Origin: an uncultured Oscillospiraceae bacterium
Lineage (GTDB): Bacteria; Bacillota; Clostridia; Oscillospirales; Acutalibacteraceae
NCBI GenBank assembly: GCA_900540295.1
Contig: UQFM01000063.1
Coordinates: 1-11,024 of the forward strand
DNA: 11,024 nucleotides
Direction of reading: 5' to 3'
The notes beneath the pieces were generated by a model, which saw only the letters and a list, made by a program, of their open reading frames with translations, searched no databases and was not told where the DNA came from. Position numbers and translations under genes: made by a program. This document shows, in pieces, positions 5,465 to 11,024 of this stretch (its first letter is position 1; each line of letters begins with the position of its first letter).

Positions 5465-6223
5465 ATGAAAAAGCTGATTTCATGGAATGTCAACGGCTTG
5501 CGCGCCTGTGTCGGTAAGAATTTCGCAGAGGATTTTGTGGCTTTGGATGCGGATTTCTTCTGTTTACAGGAAACAAAATTACAGGAAGGGCAAATCGATT
5601 TGCAGTTTGACGGGTACTGCTCTTTTTGGAATTATGCCGAGAAAAAAGGGTATTCGGGGACGGCGATTTTCGCAAAGGAGACGCCGAACGCCGTATATTA
5701 CGGCATGAACGACGCCTACTACGACAGCGAAGGGCGCGTGATTACGCTCGAATACGACGGCTATTTTGTTGTAACCTGTTACACGCCGAATGCGCAGGAC
5801 GGCTTAAAACGGCTCGAATACCGTATGAGCTGGGACGATAAATTCCGTACTTACCTTTTGTCGCTGGACGCGCAAAAACCCGTGATTTTCTGCGGTGACC
5901 TGAATGTGGCGCACACGGAAATAGACTTAAAAAACCCGAAAACCAACCGCGGCAACGCAGGCTTTTCCGATGAAGAGCGTGAAAAGTTTACGACTTTGCT
6001 GGAAAGCGGATTCACAGATACTTTCCGTTATTTGCATCCCGATTTGACAGGTGCGTATTCGTGGTGGTCTTACCGCTTTAACGCCCGCAAAAACAATGCG
6101 GGATGGCGTATCGACTATTTCTGTGTTTCTGACCGTCTGGCGGAAAAAATTGTTGATGCGTCCATTCACAGCGAGATTTTCGGGTCGGACCACTGCCCCG
6201 TAGAATTGATTTTGGATATTTGA
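5465..6223 (+). CDS. xth: Exodeoxyribonuclease III (AP endonuclease, ExoIII family)
   Basis: This 252-residue enzyme cuts DNA at abasic sites and removes 3' blocking groups in base excision repair. The ExoIII signatures appear in order: SWNVNGLRA with Asn8, QETKLQ with Glu36, YSGTAIF, GRVITLEY, Tyr106 in VTCYTPNAQ, GDLNVAHTEIDLKNP with Asp145 and Asn147, YSWWSYRFNAR, WRIDYF with Asp217, and the terminal GSDHCPVEL with Asp242 and His243. These are all the metal-binding and catalytic residues expected. The ATG at 5465 follows AGGAGG at a 9-base spacing; the ATG at 5456 abuts the same site and is too close. Its stop is 11 bases before the start of folC, so the two form an operon. Whether it is closer to ExoA or XthA cannot be settled by eye. 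Confidence 0.96.
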   Translation: MKKLISWNVNGLRACVGKNFAEDFVALDADFFCLQETKLQEGQIDLQFDGYCSFWNYAEKKGYSGTAIFAKETPNAVYYGMNDAYYDSEGRVITLEYDGYFVVTCYTPNAQDGLKRLEYRMSWDDKFRTYLLSLDAQKPVIFCGDLNVAHTEIDLKNPKTNRGNAGFSDEEREKFTTLLESGFTDTFRYLHPDLTGAYSWWSYRFNARKNNAGWRIDYFCVSDRLAEKIVDASIHSEIFGSDHCPVELILDI

Positions 6224-6234
6224 GGATAAGGACT

Positions 6235-7482
6235 ATGAATTATCAGGAAGCTGTGGATTACATTCATTCTCTGTTGGCATTCGGCATCAAGCCGGGGCTG
6301 GAGCGTATTTCCGCTCTGCTCGCAGAACTCGGGAACCCGCAAAATGACCTGCGGTTTGTGCATGTGGCGGGTACGAACGGCAAAGGCTCCACCTCGACAA
6401 TGCTTTCCCACATTCTAAAGGCGGGGGGCTATAAAACAGGGCTTTTCACATCGCCCTATGTATTTTCCTTTTGTGAGCGTATACAGATAAACAATGCAAA
6501 TATTCCCGAAGCGGATTTGGCAAATACGGTTGCCCGTGTGAAGTCTGCCATAGAGGGACTGAACGCCGGGGGCATTGTCCCGACGGAATTTGAAGCCATC
6601 ACCGCCGCGGCACTGCTGTATTTCAAGGAACAGCAGTGTGATTACGCCGTGATGGAAGTCGGTCTCGGCGGTCGGTACGATTCGACCAATGTCATTCCCG
6701 CACCCGAGGTGTGCGTGATTACATCTGTATCTTTAGACCACACGAAGATTCTCGGCGATACAATCGAGCAGATTGCCGCCGAAAAGGCAGGTATTTTAAA
6801 ACAGGGCAGTGTTTGCGTAACCACGACCCGCCAAGACCCGACGGCGCTTTCGGTGATTCGCAATACCGCCGAACAGCAAGGCTGTGCGCTGACCGTAGCG
6901 AATACAGAGGCGGCGCAGGTGATTTCGGAAAGTCTTACAGAAACGGTATTTTCCTATTGCGGCGAAGCGTATACGGTACACCTTTCGGGAAGACATCAGA
7001 TTGAAAATGCCGTCGGTGTGATAGAAGCGGCAAGAAAGCTTTCGGGTGTGACGGAGACACATATCCGAGAGGGGCTGCAACATACAGTGATGCGCGGACG
7101 TATGGAGTACCGCAAGGGTACACCACCCTTGCTTTTGGACGGCGGGCATAATCCCGAATGTGCCGAAGCACTCCGAGAAGTGTTAAAGCGCTTCGCACCG
7201 CCGAGAATTACGGCGGTCATCGGCATGATGGCGGATAAAGACACGGGGCAGTATTTGAAAACGGTCGCGCCCTTGTGTAAAGAAATTTACTTTACAAAAC
7301 CAAACAACCCGCGTGCGGCAGAACCTGCTGTTTTACAATCCGCAATACAGGACATAAAGGTGATTACCTTTACAGAAGAAAGCCCGAAATCTGCCTTGCA
7401 ACAGGCAATCCACGCCACACCGCAGGACGGTTTGGTGCTTGTGTGCGGGTCATTTTATTTATTGTCGGATTTATTCGCATAA
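6235..7482 (+). CDS. folC: Folylpolyglutamate synthase / dihydrofolate synthase
   Basis: This 415-residue Mur-ligase-like enzyme adds glutamate to dihydropteroate and/or to folates, using ATP, in the cytoplasm; polyglutamylation keeps folate in the cell. The ATP-binding loop GTNGKGS is at residues 46-52, the folate-side TSPY motif at 72-75, SLDHTKILGDTIEQIAAEKAGILK spans about 166-189 with the conserved Lys184 that is carbamylated in this superfamily, GRMEY follows, and LDGGHNPE begins near 301. Length is normal for FolC. The ATG at 6235 follows GAGG and AAGG sequences that overlap the stop region of the exonuclease gene; the frame also reaches a TTG at 6220 that would overlap that stop. Whether it has both activities or only one cannot be read from these motifs. 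Confidence 0.95.
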   Translation: MNYQEAVDYIHSLLAFGIKPGLERISALLAELGNPQNDLRFVHVAGTNGKGSTSTMLSHILKAGGYKTGLFTSPYVFSFCERIQINNANIPEADLANTVARVKSAIEGLNAGGIVPTEFEAITAAALLYFKEQQCDYAVMEVGLGGRYDSTNVIPAPEVCVITSVSLDHTKILGDTIEQIAAEKAGILKQGSVCVTTTRQDPTALSVIRNTAEQQGCALTVANTEAAQVISESLTETVFSYCGEAYTVHLSGRHQIENAVGVIEAARKLSGVTETHIREGLQHTVMRGRMEYRKGTPPLLLDGGHNPECAEALREVLKRFAPPRITAVIGMMADKDTGQYLKTVAPLCKEIYFTKPNNPRAAEPAVLQSAIQDIKVITFTEESPKSALQQAIHATPQDGLVLVCGSFYLLSDLFA

Positions 7483-7487
7483 ACCGC

Positions 7488-7517
7488 TTGCAGGAACGCC
7501 CCATAGTGTGATACAAT
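7488..7517 (+). promoter_or_regulatory. Promoter of the alpha-mannosidase gene
   Basis: TTGCAG (7488-7493) and TACAAT (7512-7517) are 18 bases apart, and TGA directly before the -10 makes it an extended -10 (TGATACAAT). It starts five bases after the folC stop. Transcription would begin near 7524, about 25 bases before the ATG at 7549. Confidence 0.6.
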
Positions 7518-7548
7518 ACCCAAAATTCTATTTGACGAGGAAAATTTT

Positions 7549-10500
7549 ATGCAGACAGATTTTTATGAAGACAGATTACGTGTCTATCTAAATGTACTGA
7601 AAAATACCGCATGCGAACAGGATATACCGTTAGACGGTTTTCTTTTTAAGCCCTGCGGGTATAAAACGGGCAATGCACTGCCCAAGGTGGACGAAAGCTT
7701 CCGCGCGTTCGGGCGCTATGAGCGCTGGGGCGGGGAAAAGGACTGCCACGCATGGTTTTACAAACAGCTGGAAATTCCCGAAAGTATGCGCGGTAAAAAT
7801 GCGGAACTGTGCATTTCCACACAGTTGGAAGGTTGGGACTCTGTCAATCCGCAGTTTATTGTGTATGTAAACGGGAAACTCGTACAGGGCTTGGATACCA
7901 ATCACCGCGAAGTGTTTTTGGACAATGCCGAATCGGCATATGAAATTTATGTGTATGCCTACGGCGGGAAAGAAGCAAATCATTTAGAATTCAATGCGAA
8001 TCTGCGTGTGTATAACGAAGAAATCCGCAAGCTGTATTACAGTCTTTGCGTGCCGTATGAAGCTACTCTGTTGTTAGATCCGAACGAAAAGGCATATGTG
8101 GATATGCAAAACTGTTTGGAGCACGCCGTAAATCTTATCGATTTACGCGACCCGCGTTCCGGCGAATGTATGGCTTCGGTACGTGCGGCACAGCAATATT
8201 TAGATGCGGAACTGCTGAACGGCACGCACGCCGAATTCGGCGTGAACGCGTTGTGTATCGGGCACACGCACATTGACGTGGCATGGCTTTGGACGCTTGC
8301 ACAAACACGGGAAAAGGTTCTGCGCTCTTTTTCCACCGTGCTTGCGCTGATGAAAAAATATCCCGAATACAAGTTTATGTCGAGCCAGGCACAGCTGTAT
8401 AAATATCTGAAAGAAGAATCCCCCGAGCTGTATGATGAAGTCAAAGAAATGGTAAAGCAGGGGCGCTGGGAAGTCGAAGGCGCCATGTGGGTTGAGGCAG
8501 ACTGCAATCTTTCTTCGGGCGAAAGCCTGGTGCGGCAAATTCTGTACGGCAAGTCTTTCTTTAAAGAAGAATTCGGCGCAGACTGCAAGGTGCTTTGGCT
8601 GCCCGATGTGTTTGGGTATTCCGCCGCGCTGCCGCAGATTCTCAAGAAAAGCGGTGTGGAATCGTTCGTCACTTCTAAAATCGGCTGGAACGAAAGCAAC
8701 CGTATGCCCTACGATACATTTTGGTGGCAGGGTATAGACGGTACAGATATTTTCTCGTTTTTTATGACCGCACAGGACAAAGTACGCGGGCAGAAACCCG
8801 CCCGCAATGTGACCTATAACGCAAAGCTGAATCCCTGTCAGCTGATGGGCGCGTGGGACCGCTATCAGCAGAAACAACTGCAAAACGAAGTGATGATTAC
8901 TTTCGGTTACGGCGACGGCGGCGGCGGTCCTGTCCGCAAGGATTTGGAATACTATAACATTCTCAAAAAAGGTCTGCCCGCTGTGCCGAAAGCCAAAATG
9001 GAATTTGCGGGCGAAATGCTTGCGCGTATGCGGCAAAAAGCCGAGAAAGACCCCAAAACACCGCATTGGCAAGGGGAACTGTATCTTGAATACCACCGCG
9101 GCACCTATACCTCGCAGGCGAAAAATAAACGGTATAACCGCAAAAGTGAGTTTCTGTATCAAAATGCAGAAAGCTTCGCTTTGGCAGATATGCTTTTAAA
9201 CGGTGCGGCATATCCCGAAACGGCGTTGCACGACGGCTGGGAAACGATTTTGTTAAATCAGTTCCACGACATCATTCCCGGTTCTTCCATTCACGAGGTG
9301 TATGAGGTTTCCCATGCGCAGTACGAATCCATCGGGGAAACGGGTGCAAAAATCTGCACAGAGGCATCGGCGCATATTGCCGAAAATATCGGCACGGACG
9401 GCGGCATTCTCGTTTGGAATCCGAACGCATTCGAGGCAAGCGGCACAGTGTGTGTAGACGGCGAAACCCGATATGTAGAGCATATTCCGCCTAAGGGCTA
9501 CAAGGTTGTAGCCGATACGGCCCCGAGAAAGGCTGTGCAGGCGGGGGAGGCGAAGGTTGAAAACGACTTTTTCCTTTTAGAATTCGATGAAAGCGGTGCG
9601 TTCACGCGGATTTACGATAAGAAAAATCGCCGTGAGGTCTTAAAATCGGGCGCGCGGGGCAACGTGATGACTGCCTATGAAGATTATCCCCGTAATTACG
9701 ACAACTGGGAAATCAGTAATTATTATAAAGAAAAATCGTGGACGCTTTCTGACAAAGCGGAGATTACACCGATTGCAGACGGTGCGCGCGCAGGTGTCGA
9801 GGTCAAAAAGATTTTTATGCACAGCACAATTACGCAAAAAATTTGGCTGTATGACGATACGGCGCGTATCGATTTTGACACGGACATCGACTGGAACGAA
9901 AGCCATTTGATTTTGAAAACCGCATTCCCCGTGGAGGTGCTTTCCGACAAGGCGACCTATGAAATTCAGTTCGGCGCGGTGGAGCGCCCCACGCATACAA
10001 ACACCAGCTGGGATGCGGCAAAATTCGAGGTGTGCGCGCATAAATATGCCGATTTGTCGGAGTACGGCTACGGCGTCAGCCTTCTCAATGACTGCAAATA
10101 CGGGCATGATATTCATGACGGCGTTATGCGCTTAACGCTTTTGAAGTGCGGCACATATCCCGATGAAACCGCCGACAGAGGGGCGCATACCTTTACCTAT
10201 TCTTTGTATCCGCATGCGGGCGATTACCGTGCGGCGGGCACGGTACAGCAGGCTTATCTGCTTAATAATCCGCTGACAGCGCAAAGAATCGGGGCACAGA
10301 ACGGTAGCTTGCCCGAAAGCTTTTCGCTGCTTGTAACAGACTGTGAAAACGTAATTGCCGAAACCGTGAAAAAAGCGGAAAAGGGCGATGCAGTCATTGT
10401 GCGTCTGTATGAAGCCTATCGTCAGCGCGCAGACGTAACCGTGCGTGCGGGCTTTGATTTCAAGGAAGTATCGGTATGCGACCTGCTTGAAAATGCAGAA

Positions 10501-10584
10501 TATCCGCTTGAGCATAACGGCAGAACCGTAAAGCTTTCCGTAAAGCCGTATGAAATTGTAACACTGCGTTTTGCGGTACAATAA
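7549..10584 (+). CDS. Alpha-mannosidase, glycoside hydrolase family 38
   Basis: This 1011-residue enzyme removes alpha-linked mannose with retention, using a zinc ion. The first 230 or so residues form a beta-rich N-terminal region, as in the long alpha-mannosidases of the yeast Ams1 / animal MAN2C1 type. The catalytic domain follows: GHTHIDVAWLW with zinc ligands His241 and Asp243, QGRWEVEGAMWVEADCNL, and WLPDVFGYSAALPQIL with Asp353 as nucleophile and ligand. The fourth ligand, His573, is in QFHDIIPGSS. A GYGDGGGGP segment lies near 458. The C-terminal 400 residues are the usual beta-sandwich domains. No signal peptide is seen, so it acts in the cytoplasm on imported mannosides. The ATG at 7549 follows GACGAGG. 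It has its own promoter and terminator and no linked transporter, regulator or mannose-pathway gene in the window. The exact linkage hydrolysed is not predictable. Confidence 0.94.
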   Translation: MQTDFYEDRLRVYLNVLKNTACEQDIPLDGFLFKPCGYKTGNALPKVDESFRAFGRYERWGGEKDCHAWFYKQLEIPESMRGKNAELCISTQLEGWDSVNPQFIVYVNGKLVQGLDTNHREVFLDNAESAYEIYVYAYGGKEANHLEFNANLRVYNEEIRKLYYSLCVPYEATLLLDPNEKAYVDMQNCLEHAVNLIDLRDPRSGECMASVRAAQQYLDAELLNGTHAEFGVNALCIGHTHIDVAWLWTLAQTREKVLRSFSTVLALMKKYPEYKFMSSQAQLYKYLKEESPELYDEVKEMVKQGRWEVEGAMWVEADCNLSSGESLVRQILYGKSFFKEEFGADCKVLWLPDVFGYSAALPQILKKSGVESFVTSKIGWNESNRMPYDTFWWQGIDGTDIFSFFMTAQDKVRGQKPARNVTYNAKLNPCQLMGAWDRYQQKQLQNEVMITFGYGDGGGGPVRKDLEYYNILKKGLPAVPKAKMEFAGEMLARMRQKAEKDPKTPHWQGELYLEYHRGTYTSQAKNKRYNRKSEFLYQNAESFALADMLLNGAAYPETALHDGWETILLNQFHDIIPGSSIHEVYEVSHAQYESIGETGAKICTEASAHIAENIGTDGGILVWNPNAFEASGTVCVDGETRYVEHIPPKGYKVVADTAPRKAVQAGEAKVENDFFLLEFDESGAFTRIYDKKNRREVLKSGARGNVMTAYEDYPRNYDNWEISNYYKEKSWTLSDKAEITPIADGARAGVEVKKIFMHSTITQKIWLYDDTARIDFDTDIDWNESHLILKTAFPVEVLSDKATYEIQFGAVERPTHTNTSWDAAKFEVCAHKYADLSEYGYGVSLLNDCKYGHDIHDGVMRLTLLKCGTYPDETADRGAHTFTYSLYPHAGDYRAAGTVQQAYLLNNPLTAQRIGAQNGSLPESFSLLVTDCENVIAETVKKAEKGDAVIVRLYEAYRQRADVTVRAGFDFKEVSVCDLLENAEYPLEHNGRTVKLSVKPYEIVTLRFAVQ

Positions 10585-10597
10585 CCGCAAGCGGTTA
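10582..10597. repeat. Short palindrome at the mannosidase stop codon
   Basis: TAACCGC (10582-10588) and GCGGTTA (10591-10597) pair perfectly around AA; the TAA stop is the first arm's start. The loop is too tight and no T run follows, so it is not the terminator. A near copy in inverted orientation lies at 7478-7491, next to the folC stop. Confidence 0.4.
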
Positions 10598-10637
10598 TGT
10601 ACTAAATCCCTTTCAACCGCATATTTTTCTAAATTGT

Positions 10638-10681
10638 AAAACCGCCCCAAAGAAGGAAAATCCATTCTTTGGGGCGGTTTT
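10638..10681 (+). terminator. Rho-independent terminator of the alpha-mannosidase gene
   Basis: AAAACCGCCCCAAAGAA (10638-10654) and its perfect complement (10665-10681) form a 17-bp stem with a 10-base loop, ending in a run of five T. It is 53 bases after the mannosidase stop. The T-rich right arm mirrors an A-rich left arm, so it should also work on the minus strand. Confidence 0.92.
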
Positions 10682-10734
10682 TATCGGATTTGGTTTAAGA
10701 AAAATTTCATAATGCAGATAAGGCGATGACCTAA

Positions 10735-10885
10735 GCATGATGTATTTCATGCCGTTTTCAGGCGATTATGTTTTCTGATAAATATCAGCTCATCTACCAT
10801 GTGTAGACGGAGTATTCCGTATCGCACCGCGATGCGTGGCAGAATATCGGGCTATATGCCCCGAGAATTTCCGCGCGAGATTCTC
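10735..10885 (+). other. Hairpin-rich non-coding stretch, candidate structured leader RNA
   Basis: No frame of useful length crosses this stretch. It contains a series of perfect small inverted repeats: GCATGA/TCATGC (10735-10752), CTGATA/TATCAG (10775-10788), CTAC/GTAG (10794-10806), ACGGA/TCCGT (10807-10820), ATCGC/GCGAT (10821-10833), TCGGG/CCCGA (10847-10864) and GAGAAT/ATTCTC (10863-10885). Three abut without a gap. A terminator-like hairpin and a ribosome binding site follow on the plus strand. I match it to no known riboswitch. The strand is inferred from that order; the minus strand would fold equally. Confidence 0.4.
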
Positions 10886-10896
10886 AAATAATATAA

Positions 10897-10953
10897 AAAA
10901 ACCGCCGATTCCAGCATAGCAAATTGTGAGAGAAGTTGGAAACGACGGTTTTT
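10897..10953. terminator. Terminator-like stem-loop before the right-edge ribosome binding site
   Basis: AAAAACCGCCGATTCCA (10897-10913) and TGGAAACGACGGTTTTT (10937-10953) pair at 15 of 17 positions around a 23-base loop. Both strands have T-rich tails; on the minus strand one mismatch becomes G-U and the T run is longer. On the plus strand it would act as an attenuator; on the minus strand as an ordinary terminator of a gene beyond the window. Confidence 0.65.
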
Positions 10954-10984
10954 ATTATATCTTTTTAACGCTTGGAGGTGCAGA

Positions 10985-11020
10985 TTGAAAAAAGATATGA
11001 TTTCTTGGCAAACTAAATAA
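10985..11020 (+). CDS. Possible short leader peptide (11 codons)
   Basis: GGAGG at 10974-10978 is followed after 6 bases by TTG, opening an 11-codon frame (MKKDMISWQTK) that stops with TAA at 11018-11020. The ribosome binding site is strong, so something is probably translated here. It could be a leader peptide, a degraded gene start, or a chance frame; GTG at 10978 gives a different 12-codon frame. The window ends four bases later. Confidence 0.25.
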   Translation: MKKDMISWQTK

Positions 11021-11024
11021 AATA

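Noticed and set aside
8037..8699. 220-codon open frame on the minus strand
   Set aside because: Antisense to the mannosidase; Ser-rich low-complexity translation typical of a shadow frame.
8200..9162. 320-codon open frame on the minus strand
   Set aside because: It is entirely antisense to the GH38 catalytic domain, rich in His, Phe and Arg as expected from the opposite strand, and lacks a start signal.
10800..10840. T-box leader, suggested by CACCGCGA at about 10825-10832
   Set aside because: The rest of the T-box consensus (GGGTGG before ACCGCG) is absent; here those bases are part of a small ATCGC/GCGAT hairpin, and no partner for an antiterminator is seen.
10685..10900. Decayed protein gene on the minus strand
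   Set aside because: Short frames of about 20-30 codons exist, but none has a start signal or a recognisable product, and they are interrupted by stops in every frame. A remote remnant cannot be excluded without a translated search.

Overview
The window looks like chromosomal DNA from an anaerobic Firmicute of class Clostridia. The grounds are strong AGGAGG-type ribosome binding sites, a probable TTG start, sigma-A-type promoters, U-tailed stem-loop terminators, and a cluster of short GTAGGG-type palindromic repeats of a kind I associate with clostridial genomes. The order or genus cannot be fixed from this sequence.

Left end (1-1398): an open frame enters from the left edge and ends at 94. 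It is Cys-rich at its tail and overlaps two abutting hairpins. It is followed by a three-Cys-motif DUF5131 (Gp37/Gp68-like) protein. Then come about 540 bases without a gene, filled with dispersed palindromic repeats and closed by a perfect 18-bp stem terminator shared by the converging genes.

Middle, minus strand (1399-5312): read in transcription order, there is a membrane-anchored protein of unknown function with its own promoter and terminator. Next is a tightly coupled pair, a HAD-IIA phosphatase and ribonuclease HI. Last is a GPH-family (MelB-like) sugar:cation symporter with its own promoter, whose -10 region lies inside the longest possible reading frame and so argues for a downstream TTG start.

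Right part, plus strand (5415-10681): exodeoxyribonuclease III and folylpolyglutamate synthase form a short operon (DNA repair and folate). A separately promoted gene for a large cytoplasmic GH38 alpha-mannosidase follows, closed by a perfect 17-bp stem terminator. The mannosidase and the GPH symporter are both sugar-related, but they are on opposite strands about 4.6 kb apart and nothing in the sequence ties them together.

Right end (10682-11024): no convincing gene. The stretch carries a dense run of small perfect hairpins, three of them directly abutting, then a terminator-like stem-loop and then a strong ribosome binding site. This resembles an attenuator or riboswitch leader for a gene beyond the window and is the best candidate for something undescribed. 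Most of the remaining content is ordinary housekeeping and sugar metabolism; I saw no defence system, insertion sequence, CRISPR array, tRNA or rRNA.
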